This document shows, in pieces, positions 55,665 to 64,000 of a stretch of 64,000 nt of DNA (position 1 is its first letter; every line of letters starts with the position of its first letter). Source of the stretch: Ruminococcaceae bacterium FB2012 (GTDB lineage Bacteria > Bacillota > Clostridia > Oscillospirales > Ruminococcaceae); the NCBI GenBank assembly GCA_900104495.1, contig FMXS01000006.1, forward strand, positions 20,091 through 84,090. The letters are read 5' to 3'. The notes beneath the pieces are model-generated. The model had not been told where the DNA came from and searched no databases. It saw only the letters and a list, made by a program, of their open reading frames with translations. The position numbers and the translations under genes are program-made.

Positions 55665-55698
55665 CACCCCCGTCTGCATTGACCGTGCAGGCGGGGGT
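55665..55698. terminator. Bidirectional terminator between kinases 1 and 2
   Basis: ACCCCCGTCTGCA pairs with TGCAGGCGGGGGT. Kinases 1 and 2 converge on it. A near-copy is found at 59224-59258 after kinase 3. Confidence 0.8.
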
Positions 55699-55728
55699 GC
55701 ATTTGTAAAATTTCAATACAATTTACTG

Positions 55729-58700
55729 TCATACCATATGGAGATATTGTCCTGAGCTGTCCATATTGGAATACACTATCTCCAGATTATTGACATAGTC
55801 CGAGTATTCTGATTTTGACACTTCTTTCTCGTTGATTTTGTATATATCATCATCAAGAATTGTTTCGTTTGATAAATTACCTTTATAAGCCAAAGCGGGC
55901 CCATTTAATGTACTATTATCAGATCTAAATGCATCAATAATACTTGTATATCTTATCATGGCACCACCGGCATACGTTTCCGCAGCAATAAATCTATATG
56001 AACCTGAGTTACGATCATACACTATATAATCAAATACAGCTATTGCTCCACCATAACCAAAATAATCATAATCAATATATGAGCCATTAGAAAAAACGCG
56101 ATACATCGTGTGTGGCCCATAAAATTGTCCAGAAAGCTTTTCATAAACCTCGATTTTCTCCTTCACTCCGTCATTGTTCACATCATAATTCAGAGTGGTC
56201 AGGAGAGTCATTTCCTCCTGCTGCTGCGGTTCGGGTTCGGGCTGTGGTTCAGGTTGTGTCTGTGCCTGATTATCTGAACTGCCTCTTGTTAGATCTTCTG
56301 TCGTGAACGAACTCCAATTGTTCAATCCCGGATCGACGTAAGAATACAGCGGCCTGATATTATTCAAATACTGTTTCAGCTGCTGATATGTGACTTTGTT
56401 TCCTGACCATGAACCGTACGGCGTACCGTCACTGACGCGGGTAGGTTCAAGATAATACGCTCTCGGCAGACTGTTGATGTCAACCCCGCCGCTTCCGTTA
56501 TAAGACGCTCTGTCAAATGTTGCAACAATAACTTCTGTATTGGTGATCTCATCAACAAGGAGCGTTTCGACCTGACCGCTGACAAATGCATAGATGCCGT
56601 ATTTGCCGGTATTTCCGTTATATACGATATAATCAGTAGTTCCGGCGGTAGCAATATCAATCTGATAATCGTTAAAATCTGTCGCTGTATTGTATACTCT
56701 GTATCTCAGAACTACTCCATATTCATCTTTGTATAGTTCTATAAGCTCCTTCTCCCCGTCATTATCCACATCCTGGAAGGTGTAGTCAACATACCCCGAC
56801 CCCACCGGCTCCGTCGGAACAGCCTTCGCGGGGTCTTTGCCCTTGCTGATGTTGACCGTCACGGTGCTGCCGTCCTTGGCATTTGCGCCGGACTTCGGGT
56901 TCTGCGAAATGACCTTGCCTTCTTCGACCTTTTCATCATACGCCTCGCTGAACGTGGCTTTCAGCCCCACCTGTTTCAGCGCCTTTTCGGCCTCGGCTTT
57001 GTTCTTGCCGGAGAGGTCGGGCACCTTTACGGTCTCGTCGTGGGAGCAGACGGTCAGGGTCACGCTGTCGCCGCGCTTGACGGTGGTGCCGGCCTTGATG
57101 CTTTGTTCAAGCACCTTACCCTTGGTCTGCGAGTTGTCCTTTTTGAACTCGATGCTGACGGAAAGTCCCTTGTCTTTCAGCTGCTTTTCAGCATCTGCCT
57201 GCTGCTTGCCGACGACGTTTATCATCTCAAACGGCGCCGCACCCTTGCTGACGGTTATCGTGATCTCGGTGCCGGGGTCGGCCTGCTCGCCGAGGGCGAT
57301 GCTCTGCTTTATGACTATGCCTGCCTCGGTGTTGTCGTCGTATTCCTCCTCGCGCTTGATCGTCAGACCGAGGGCTTCGAGGACGGCTTTTGCCTCCTCC
57401 TCGCTCTCGAATGTGATGTCAGGAATGGTGATCTTTTCAAAGCCCTTTGAGATCACCAACTCGGCGGTACTTCCGTTGTTTTTCTGCTCGATTACGGTGT
57501 CCTTCGGGGCGGTTTGATCAAATCTCCGCTCGGTGACTTTGATGTTGAAACCGCCGTTCTGTGCCGCTTCGATGACTTCATCATAGCGCTTGCCCTTGAG
57601 GTCGGGTATGCTTGTGTTCGCGGGCTTTTTGGCGGGATCGTAGCCCTTTGAGACGGTCAGTTCGATGCTTGTACCGCGCTCGATCTCCGCACCCGGAGAA
57701 CTGCTCTGACTGATAACGCAGCCCTCGGCTATGCTCTCACTGTAGTCCTCTTTTTTGGACACAACAAATTTGAGGCTCTCCAAAAGCGCCTTTGCTTTTT
57801 CATACTCAAAGCCGCGCACATCGGGGACAGTCCTCGTCATTTTGCCCGCGCTGAGTTTCAGGTGAACGACGGTGTTCTCATCGACCACAAGCCCCGGATT
57901 TACGTCCTGCGTCAGCACATAGTTCACGGGGATCATATCTGAATATTCCTTGCCCGAGATCGCCATTATCAGCTTGGCCTCGGTCAGCCGACGCAGAGCT
58001 TTATCATAGTCATTATTGATAACAGACGGCACGCGGGTCTGCCCCTCCGGGATGTAGATATCTTCTTTCAGCTTTGCATCAAAGCCTATCACGCCCGTAA
58101 AGAACAGCACAAAGAACACGACCAAAGCCGCCCCTATGACCGGCACACCTATCTTCGCCCACTTAGGCCAGGTGTACATATCCAACGGCTTGATCTTGCC
58201 GTCACGGCGGCGCACTTTATCAACGCTTGTGAGCTCATCCATAAGCGTCTGCATATCCGGCGTTCTGTCCTCAACTCTGACGTTCAGCGCGTTCAAGATC
58301 GCGTTTTCCTTGTTTCTGTCGATGTCGGGAATGAACTCGTGAATTGGCTTCAGAATGTCTTTCTTTTTATTCTCAAAGTATGCACGTCTTTCAAGTGCAT
58401 CCGGCGGGGCTTCTCCTGTTATCATACGGTACATAGTCGCTGCGACCGCATAAACGTCCGTATGCTTGCCCTGATCTCCGCGGCTTCTGTACTGTTCTTC
58501 GGGAGAGTAGCCCGGCTTTATGACAACAGTCAGACTGCGTGAATGTGTCGTTGTGGCATAGCGAGCCGCGCCGAAATCTATCAGCTTGACCTGACCGTCC
58601 TTGGTTATGAAGATATTATCGGGCGCAATATCGCGGTGAATGATGCCGTCCTTGTGGACTACGTCCAAAGACTGAATGACCGGGGTCATCATAGCAATAG

Positions 58701-59193
58701 TGTCATCGACGGAGATCTTTCCCTCTCGTTTCAGCTTCTCGGAAAGCGTCTCACCTTCGAGCAATTCCATAACTATATAGGCCGTGTTGTTGCACTCGAA
58801 ACTGTCGAAAATGCGCACAACGCCGGGGGTGGACTGGAATTTCGCAAGCTTTTTCGCCTCGTCAACAAATTTATGCATACCGTCGGCAAACTGCTCGGCT
58901 TTGTCGCCGCCGAAAACGGTGACTTGCGTCTGCCCGACAACACGGGTTGAGAACTCACTGGGGAGATACTCTTTTATCGCCACTTTCATTTCAAGCAGCG
59001 GGTCGTAGGCGGCATAGGTCACGCCGAAGCCGCCGTAGCCGATAACCTTGCCGATGATATATCGGTCAAGGAGTATCGTGCCCGGCGTGATATGCATTGC
59101 GTTCTCCGGCGGGGTGTCCTCCGCAAAGCCGCAATGCGGGCAAGTATTCAGTTCGTCGGCGTACTGCTCAAAGCAGCTTAGACATAGTTTCAT
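55729..59193 (-). CDS. PASTA-type Ser/Thr kinase 2, variable extracellular tail
   Basis: 1154 residues. The first ~820 (zinc ribbon, kinase, membrane helix, six PASTA repeats) are almost identical to kinases 1 and 3, with single changes such as CFEQYADELNTC and HKDGIIHRDIA. The tail starts at the same junction (VGSGYVDYTFQDVDNDGEKE) and then differs: two calcium-loop-like units (DNDGEKELIELY; NYDVNNDGVKEKIEVYE) joined by a Gln/Pro/Glu linker (QAQTQPEPQPEPEPQQQEE). It is inverted relative to kinase 1 and convergent with it. Catalytic motifs intact. Confidence 0.95.
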   Translation of the reverse strand: MKLCLSCFEQYADELNTCPHCGFAEDTPPENAMHITPGTILLDRYIIGKVIGYGGFGVTYAAYDPLLEMKVAIKEYLPSEFSTRVVGQTQVTVFGGDKAEQFADGMHKFVDEAKKLAKFQSTPGVVRIFDSFECNNTAYIVMELLEGETLSEKLKREGKISVDDTIAMMTPVIQSLDVVHKDGIIHRDIAPDNIFITKDGQVKLIDFGAARYATTTHSRSLTVVIKPGYSPEEQYRSRGDQGKHTDVYAVAATMYRMITGEAPPDALERRAYFENKKKDILKPIHEFIPDIDRNKENAILNALNVRVEDRTPDMQTLMDELTSVDKVRRRDGKIKPLDMYTWPKWAKIGVPVIGAALVVFFVLFFTGVIGFDAKLKEDIYIPEGQTRVPSVINNDYDKALRRLTEAKLIMAISGKEYSDMIPVNYVLTQDVNPGLVVDENTVVHLKLSAGKMTRTVPDVRGFEYEKAKALLESLKFVVSKKEDYSESIAEGCVISQSSSPGAEIERGTSIELTVSKGYDPAKKPANTSIPDLKGKRYDEVIEAAQNGGFNIKVTERRFDQTAPKDTVIEQKNNGSTAELVISKGFEKITIPDITFESEEEAKAVLEALGLTIKREEEYDDNTEAGIVIKQSIALGEQADPGTEITITVSKGAAPFEMINVVGKQQADAEKQLKDKGLSVSIEFKKDNSQTKGKVLEQSIKAGTTVKRGDSVTLTVCSHDETVKVPDLSGKNKAEAEKALKQVGLKATFSEAYDEKVEEGKVISQNPKSGANAKDGSTVTVNISKGKDPAKAVPTEPVGSGYVDYTFQDVDNDGEKELIELYKDEYGVVLRYRVYNTATDFNDYQIDIATAGTTDYIVYNGNTGKYGIYAFVSGQVETLLVDEITNTEVIVATFDRASYNGSGGVDINSLPRAYYLEPTRVSDGTPYGSWSGNKVTYQQLKQYLNNIRPLYSYVDPGLNNWSSFTTEDLTRGSSDNQAQTQPEPQPEPEPQQQEEMTLLTTLNYDVNNDGVKEKIEVYEKLSGQFYGPHTMYRVFSNGSYIDYDYFGYGGAIAVFDYIVYDRNSGSYRFIAAETYAGGAMIRYTSIIDAFRSDNSTLNGPALAYKGNLSNETILDDDIYKINEKEVSKSEYSDYVNNLEIVYSNMDSSGQYLHMV

Positions 59194-59223
59194 GGTTTAC
59201 CTCAGAATACGTGATTGTCTGTT

Positions 59224-59258
59224 ACCCCGCCTGCAACCGTGCAGGCGGGGGTGTTTTG
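59224..59258 (-). terminator. Terminator after kinase 3
   Basis: CCCCGCCTGCA-accg-TGCAGGCGGGG in the 71-bp gap between kinases 3 and 2; minus strand ends in a C/A-rich run without long T-tract, so efficiency is uncertain. Confidence 0.65.
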
Positions 59259-59263
59259 TTGTG

Positions 59264-62200
59264 TCATATCGGGATGAATGTGAAGCCGTTGTTACTTGCA
59301 TATCTTTCAGCAGCACTGTTGGCCTTGCCTTTGATTGTGAAGCCGGGAACTTTTTTATCCCCACCATCACCATAACAATACCCGAAAGCTTTATCTCCAA
59401 TGCTCGTAACACTATTCGGTATCGTTACGCTTGTAAGGCTTTTACACCAGTCAAATGCCTCTCTGCCAATCCATATAACGCTGTTCGGTATCGTTACGCT
59501 TGTAAGGCTTGCGCAATTGTCAAATGCAAAATTGCCTATACTCGTAACACTGTTCGGTATTATTACCCTTGTAAGGCTTCTGCAGCTTATAAATGCACTC
59601 ACACCAATGCTTGTAACACTGTTAGAGATAGTTATGTTTGTAAGGCTGGGGCAGTCACAAAACACCTCCCCGTCCATGCTTGTAACACTGTCTGGGATAG
59701 CTATGCTTGTTAGTTTTGTGCAGTAGCGAAACGCACCATAGCCAATACTTGTAATACCGTCTGGGATTGATATGCTTGCAAGGCTTCCACAACTGAAAAA
59801 TGCGTGTTTACCAATACTTGTAACACCATTTTCAATTACTGCTTGATTGATTAACTCGTTATTAGTAAAGGGAGATTTATTATTAAAGAAAGCATCATAG
59901 TCATACATCCTCCCACTTCCACTTATCGTCAGCAAGCCGTTTGAATCAAGCGTCCAGCTCACATTTTCGCCGCACTTACCCGAGGTTGCTGTATTTTCAG
60001 TTGCCTGATTACCCCTTTGCGATGCAGGTTCTTGATAATTCTTAGACTGTTCAAAATGCTCCTTTGTTTCAAGGTGTCCATAAAGATAAGTAACATTTTT
60101 CATATAGGAAAGATATTCGCTACGAGATATAGCATTGTTGTTTGCTCCCCTGTAGTATTCGCTTGTAGGATATTGTGTGTCACCATGGTGATACGCAGAA
60201 ATTATATTGCAATTTGAGCTCTCAGGGTCTAAGAAAAGAAAACCATGTATTGTCTCTACTCCGTTTGATTCTGCCCAGACCTGTACTCTTCCCGCATTTC
60301 CGTTGTATACAATAATATCACGGGTTTGAACAATATAAGTTGGTTTAAACTCGATTTCCCTATATTTCTCTGTAGTTTCATATATACGATATACGACACT
60401 ATTAACAGCTACAGTTGTTTGTCCGTCTGTTAACATTCTTTCGTAAACCTCAATAAGCTCTTTTTCCCCGTCATTGTTGAGATCCTGGAACGTATAATCA
60501 ACATACCCCGTTCCCACCGGCTCCGTCGGTACAGACTTAGCGGGGTCCTTGCCCTTGCTGATGTTGACCGTCACGGTGCTGCCGTCCTTGGCATTTGCGC
60601 CGGACTTCGGGTTCTGCGAGATGACCTTGCCGGCCTCGATCTTTTCATCGTAGGCCTCGCTGAACGTGGCTTTTAAGCCCACCTGTTTCAGCGCCTTTTC
60701 GGCCTCGGCTTTGGTCTTGCCGGCGAGGTCGGGCACCTTTACAGTCTCGTTGTGGGAGCAGACGGTCAGGGTCACGCTGTCGCCGCGCTTGACGGTGGTG
60801 CCGGCCTTGACGCTCTGCTCCAGCACCTTGCCCTTGGTCTGCGCGTTATCCTTTTTGAACTCGACGCTGACTGAGAGACCTTTTTCTTTCAGCAGCTTTT
60901 CGGCATCCTCCTGCTGTTTTCCGACGACATTTATCATCTCAAAAGGCGCCGCACCCTTGCTGACGGTTATCGTGATCTCGGTGCCGGGGTCAGCCTGCTC
61001 GCCGAGGGCGATGCTCTGCTTTATGACAATGCCCGCCTCGGTGTTGTCGTCGTATTCCTCCTCGCGCTTGATCGTCAGCCCGAGGGCTTCGAGGACGGCT
61101 TTTGCCTCCTCCTCGCTTTCAAAAGTTATGTCGGGAACGGTGATCTTTTCAAAGCCCTTTGAGATCACAAGCTCGGCAGTGCCGCCGTTGTTTTTCTGCT
61201 CGATGACGGTGTCCTTCGGGGCAGTTCTGTCAAAGCGCCGCTCGGTGACTTTGATGTTGAAACCGCCGTTCTGTGCCGCTTCGATGACTTCATCATAGCG
61301 CTTGCCCTTGAGGTCGGGGATGCTCGTATTTGCGGGCTTTTTCGCAGGATCGTAGCCCTTTGAAACGGTCAGTTCGATGCTTGTACCGCGCTCGATCTCC
61401 GCCCCCGGAGAACTGCTCTGACTGATAACGCAGCCCTCGGCTATGCTCTCACTGTAGTCCTCTTTTTTGGACACAACAAATTTGAGGCTTTCCAAAAGCG
61501 CCTTTGCCTTTTCGTACTCAAAGCCCCGAACATCGGGAACAGTCCTCGTCATTTTGCCCGCGCTCAATTTAAGGTGAACGACGGTGTTCTCATCGACCAC
61601 AAGCCCCGGATTTACGTCCTGCGTCAGCACATAGTTCACGGGGATCATATCTGAATATTCCTTGCCCGAGATCGCCATTATCAGCTTGGCCTCGGTCAAC
61701 CTGCGCAGAGCCTTGTCGTAATCGTTATTTATGACCGACGGCACGCGGGTCTGCCCCTCCGGAATGTAGATATCGCTTTTCAGCTTCGCATCAAAGCCAA
61801 TAACCCCCGTAAAGAACAGCACAAAGAACACGACCAAAGCCGCCCCTATGACCGGCACACCTATCTTCGCCCACTTCGGCCAGGTGTACATATCCAGCGG
61901 CTTGATCTTGCCGTCACGGCGGCGCACTTTATCAACGCTTGTGAGCTCACTCATAAGCGTCTGCATATCCGGCGTTCTGTCCTCTACACGCACATTGAGG
62001 GCATTGAGAATAGCCGTTTCCTTGTTCTTTTCAATGTCGGGAACAAACTCACTTATCGGCTTGAGTATGTCCTTTTTCTTGTTTTCAAAATATGCGCGTC
62101 TTTCGAGCGCATCCGGCGGAGCTTCGCCGGTTATCATACGGTACATCGTGGCGGCAACGGCGTAAACATCAGTATGCTTGCCCTGATCTCCGCGGCTTCT

Positions 62201-62905
62201 GTACTGTTCTTCGGGAGAGTAGCCCGGCTTGATTACAACAGTCAAACTGCGTGAATGGGTTGTCGTAGCATACCTCGCCGCACCAAAGTCGATGAGCTTT
62301 ACCTGACCGTCTTTGGTGATGAAGATGTTGTCGGGCGCGATATCTCGGTGAATGATTCCGTCCTTGTGGACTTCGTCCAGCGACTGAATGACAGGAGTCA
62401 TCATTTTGATTGCATCATCGACAGATATTTTTCCCTCTCGTTTCAGCTTCTCGGAAAGCGTCTCACCTTCGAGCAATTCCATAACTATATAGGCCGTGTT
62501 GTTGCATTCAAAGCTGTCAAAGATACGCACAACTCCGGGCGTGGACTGGAATTTCGCAAGCTTCTTTGCCTCGTCAACAAATTTATGCATACCGTCGGCA
62601 AACTGCTCGGCTTTGTCGCCGCCGAAAACCGTGACCTGTGTCTGCCCGATGACCCTTGTTGCAAACTCGCTGGGGAGATATTCTTTTATCGCAACTTTCA
62701 TCTCCAGCAGCGGGTCATAAGCCGCGTAAGTCACGCCGAAGCCGCCGTAGCCGATAACCTTGCCGATGATATATCGGTCAAGGAGTATTGTGCCCGGCGT
62801 GATATGCATCGCGTTTTCGGGCGGGGTGTCCTCCTCAAAGCCGCAATGCGGGCAGGTATTCAGTTCGTCGGCGTACTGCTCAAAGCAGCTAAGACAGAGC
62901 TTCAT
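59264..62905 (-). CDS. PASTA-type Ser/Thr kinase 3 with BspA leucine-rich-repeat tail
   Basis: 1213 residues. Same N-terminal architecture as kinases 1 and 2. After the junction (VGTGYVDYTFQDLNNDGEKE) there is a unique stretch (YERMLTDGQTTVAVNSV onward), a linker (PASQRGNQATENTATSG), then a cap GKCGENVSWTLDSNGLLTIS and about seven LRR_5 repeats of the BspA type (IPDGITSIGYGAFRYCTKLT, IPNSVTSIGNFAFDNCASLT), ending FTFIPI. BspA repeats bind host or matrix ligands in other bacteria, so this kinase could sense a different surface signal. Ends in MKLCLSCFEQ at 62905; AGGTGAAAT ribosome site. Confidence 0.95.
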   Translation of the reverse strand: MKLCLSCFEQYADELNTCPHCGFEEDTPPENAMHITPGTILLDRYIIGKVIGYGGFGVTYAAYDPLLEMKVAIKEYLPSEFATRVIGQTQVTVFGGDKAEQFADGMHKFVDEAKKLAKFQSTPGVVRIFDSFECNNTAYIVMELLEGETLSEKLKREGKISVDDAIKMMTPVIQSLDEVHKDGIIHRDIAPDNIFITKDGQVKLIDFGAARYATTTHSRSLTVVIKPGYSPEEQYRSRGDQGKHTDVYAVAATMYRMITGEAPPDALERRAYFENKKKDILKPISEFVPDIEKNKETAILNALNVRVEDRTPDMQTLMSELTSVDKVRRRDGKIKPLDMYTWPKWAKIGVPVIGAALVVFFVLFFTGVIGFDAKLKSDIYIPEGQTRVPSVINNDYDKALRRLTEAKLIMAISGKEYSDMIPVNYVLTQDVNPGLVVDENTVVHLKLSAGKMTRTVPDVRGFEYEKAKALLESLKFVVSKKEDYSESIAEGCVISQSSSPGAEIERGTSIELTVSKGYDPAKKPANTSIPDLKGKRYDEVIEAAQNGGFNIKVTERRFDRTAPKDTVIEQKNNGGTAELVISKGFEKITVPDITFESEEEAKAVLEALGLTIKREEEYDDNTEAGIVIKQSIALGEQADPGTEITITVSKGAAPFEMINVVGKQQEDAEKLLKEKGLSVSVEFKKDNAQTKGKVLEQSVKAGTTVKRGDSVTLTVCSHNETVKVPDLAGKTKAEAEKALKQVGLKATFSEAYDEKIEAGKVISQNPKSGANAKDGSTVTVNISKGKDPAKSVPTEPVGTGYVDYTFQDLNNDGEKELIEVYERMLTDGQTTVAVNSVVYRIYETTEKYREIEFKPTYIVQTRDIIVYNGNAGRVQVWAESNGVETIHGFLFLDPESSNCNIISAYHHGDTQYPTSEYYRGANNNAISRSEYLSYMKNVTYLYGHLETKEHFEQSKNYQEPASQRGNQATENTATSGKCGENVSWTLDSNGLLTISGSGRMYDYDAFFNNKSPFTNNELINQAVIENGVTSIGKHAFFSCGSLASISIPDGITSIGYGAFRYCTKLTSIAIPDSVTSMDGEVFCDCPSLTNITISNSVTSIGVSAFISCRSLTRVIIPNSVTSIGNFAFDNCASLTSVTIPNSVIWIGREAFDWCKSLTSVTIPNSVTSIGDKAFGYCYGDGGDKKVPGFTIKGKANSAAERYASNNGFTFIPI

Positions 62906-63003
62906 ATTTCACCTCAGAATACATAAGTATTTCTTTTCACATCGCGCGAGTCAGGTTCAGGGTAGATGTAGTTGTTTGCGGTCATTCCGAAGGCCCTGTT
63001 ATG

Positions 63004-63771
63004 TTATGTTTTCCCGATCACTTTTACTATTCTTCGTATGCCTTTGATCGTAAACATCAGCGGGTGGCTGACAGCATCAGCTGCATCAGAAAGCAGCTCG
63101 TCAACAAACTCAAGAAAATCGCCGCCGGTTTTCAAGGCAGCCTGAGTAAGGTCATCATCCGTCTTGATCTCCGTCATCTCAAATTCCTTGTTCTTCTCTT
63201 TCAGTTCTTTAGCAAAAGCCTCGCGGGTATTCTTTTTAGCGTTTTCATCCTCCATACCAAGATACAAAAGCACGAAGAAATACTGCGGCCTTATCTGAAT
63301 ACTGTTGCCGCCCCTCCGGATCTCAATATACCCGCCGTTCTCTTCAATATAATTTCTTATCTCGTTATAAAGGTTAGGGTCTCTCATCGGTATAATTATC
63401 CTGTCCTTGCCCTCGTCGTATACTATGCTGTTTTTTACAGCCATCAATGATCTCTGCCAGGGAAACTGCACCGGATATCTTGCCTGTTTCTTCACCTTCA
63501 AAGAACGAACCCTTTCCTGCGGTATGCCAAGCATTTTTCCTACCTTATAATCGGAACTTGCATTGTAATCAAGAACATTTTTATCATCAACGTTTTTTTC
63601 AATAATGACATCCATAAGAATACTGAACATCAGCAGTTCTATCTCTGATTTGCTTGCAGCTCCGAAATTAGTGCAGTAAAACAGTTTGGCGATCATATCA
63701 AAAGCCGCTGCCTTTTTTTCCTTTAATTCATTTTCAGAATACAGACTGTTATAATACTCCAGTGCGTCCAT
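63004..63771 (-). CDS. Hypothetical protein, 255 aa
   Basis: No family recognised. The N-terminal half is helical (DALEYYNSLYSENELKEKKA; ELLMFSILMDVIIEKNVDDK) with a possible HTH (SSDYKVGKMLGIPQERVRSL); the C-terminal half includes GGYIEIRRGGNSIQIRPQYF and a short hydrophobic end. AGGAGGAAAAAG precedes the ATG at 63771. It lies 14 bp after the leucine-rich-repeat gene and 98 bp before kinase 3, so it may be co-transcribed with both. Confidence 0.75.
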   Translation of the reverse strand: MDALEYYNSLYSENELKEKKAAAFDMIAKLFYCTNFGAASKSEIELLMFSILMDVIIEKNVDDKNVLDYNASSDYKVGKMLGIPQERVRSLKVKKQARYPVQFPWQRSLMAVKNSIVYDEGKDRIIIPMRDPNLYNEIRNYIEENGGYIEIRRGGNSIQIRPQYFFVLLYLGMEDENAKKNTREAFAKELKEKNKEFEMTEIKTDDDLTQAALKTGGDFLEFVDELLSDAADAVSHPLMFTIKGIRRIVKVIGKT

Positions 63772-63784
63772 TTCTTTTTCCTCC

Positions 63785-64000
63785 TTATCCGATTATCTCA
63801 TACTTTTTGTTGTAATATTTTGCCCACTTCTCCGCATATGAGCCCGAATAGCACTTGATCGTAAGATTATAGCAGCCCCAAAATGCATCACTGTCTATGT
63901 ATGTAACGCTGTTCGGGATAGTTATGCTTGTCAGGCTGAAACAATCAAAAAATGCATAATCGCCTATGCTTGTAACGCTGTTCGGGATTGTTATGCTTGT
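63785..64000 (-). CDS. BspA-type leucine-rich repeat protein, 3' end only
   Basis: 72 codons at the window edge: IPNSVTSIGDYAFFDCFSLT, ITIPNSVTYIDSDAFWGCYN, then CYSGSYAEKWAKYYNKKYEI and stop at 63785. The LRR_5 repeats and the terminal cap match the end of kinase 3 in style. It may be the tail of a fourth kinase of this array; the upstream part lies outside the window. Confidence 0.85.
   Translation of the reverse strand, partial: TSITIPNSVTSIGDYAFFDCFSLTSITIPNSVTYIDSDAFWGCYNLTIKCYSGSYAEKWAKYYNKKYEIIG

Noticed and set aside
59400..59860. Short tandem DNA repeats at 59.4-59.9 kb
   Set aside because: They are the codons of BspA leucine-rich repeats in kinase 3, not a non-coding repeat.

Overview
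The window looks like a gut/rumen Clostridium-class genome, most likely Ruminococcus or a close relative (Oscillospiraceae). This is inferred from gene content only: PASTA-type Ser/Thr kinases with a zinc-ribbon N-terminus, BspA-type leucine-rich repeats, strong AGGAGG ribosome sites, TTGACA-17-TATAAT promoters, and GC-rich core genes next to AT-rich accessory genes. Most of 8.8-52 kb reads as a pile-up of integrated elements (six tyrosine recombinases, three replication modules, several defence loci) between a surface-glycan operon on the left and a kinase array on the right.

Layout. 1-6.2 kb (minus): nucleotide-sugar dehydrogenase, glycosyltransferase, and PglD-, PglC-, PglE- and PglF-like enzymes, i.e. 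a bacillosamine-type amino-sugar pathway. 6.4-8.6 kb: SF2 helicase with helicase-associated repeats. 8.8-18.9 kb: integrative element with two integrases, a second recombinase, a Rep-like gene followed by four exact 22-bp-spaced iterons, and a split zinc-finger / TOPRIM-DnaB primase-helicase. 18.9-25.3 kb: about 6.3-kb island bounded by a 32-bp direct repeat (30/32 identical) holding an AAA ATPase, an unknown gene, a complete type II retron (ncRNA, deoxyribosyltransferase-like effector, reverse transcriptase) and an orphan AbiEi antitoxin. 25.4-29 kb: two more integrases (one without its first catalytic Arg), an XRE regulator and a RepA_N protein. 29.1-32.9 kb: minus-strand array of 13 full tRNA genes plus two tRNA remnants, two XRE genes and two very small ORFs. 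33.1-39.7 kb: six-gene operon from one consensus promoter with a PARIS-like ATPase/DUF4435 core plus a DEDDh exonuclease and a UvrD-like helicase-nuclease. 40-46 kb: zinc-ribbon protein behind an attenuator, AlbA_2 regulator, second copy of the AAA ATPase, another recombinase. 46-51.5 kb: unknown genes, a DEDD-like protein with an altered catalytic site, a DUF1835-like protein. 52-63 kb: three giant PASTA kinases, nearly identical through the PASTA repeats and different beyond one fixed junction; a BspA-type gene end closes the window.

The most unusual system is the tRNA array. It is two transcription units, each starting with a TTGACW-17-TATAMT promoter, a 44- or 46-codon ORF and an intrinsic terminator; the two terminators are homologous. 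The ORF of the unit encoding Leu, Glu and His tRNAs is packed with Leu, Glu and His codons. The ORF of the unit encoding Asp, Glu(CTC), Cys, Phe, Trp, Tyr and Ser(GCT) tRNAs is packed with Asp, Tyr, Phe, AGY-Ser, Trp, Cys and GAG codons. This reads as leader-peptide attenuation in which a tRNA operon senses loss of its own tRNAs. It sits next to a PARIS-like locus, a family reported to act through a tRNA nuclease, so a tRNA-damage sensing and refilling role is an attractive but untested idea.
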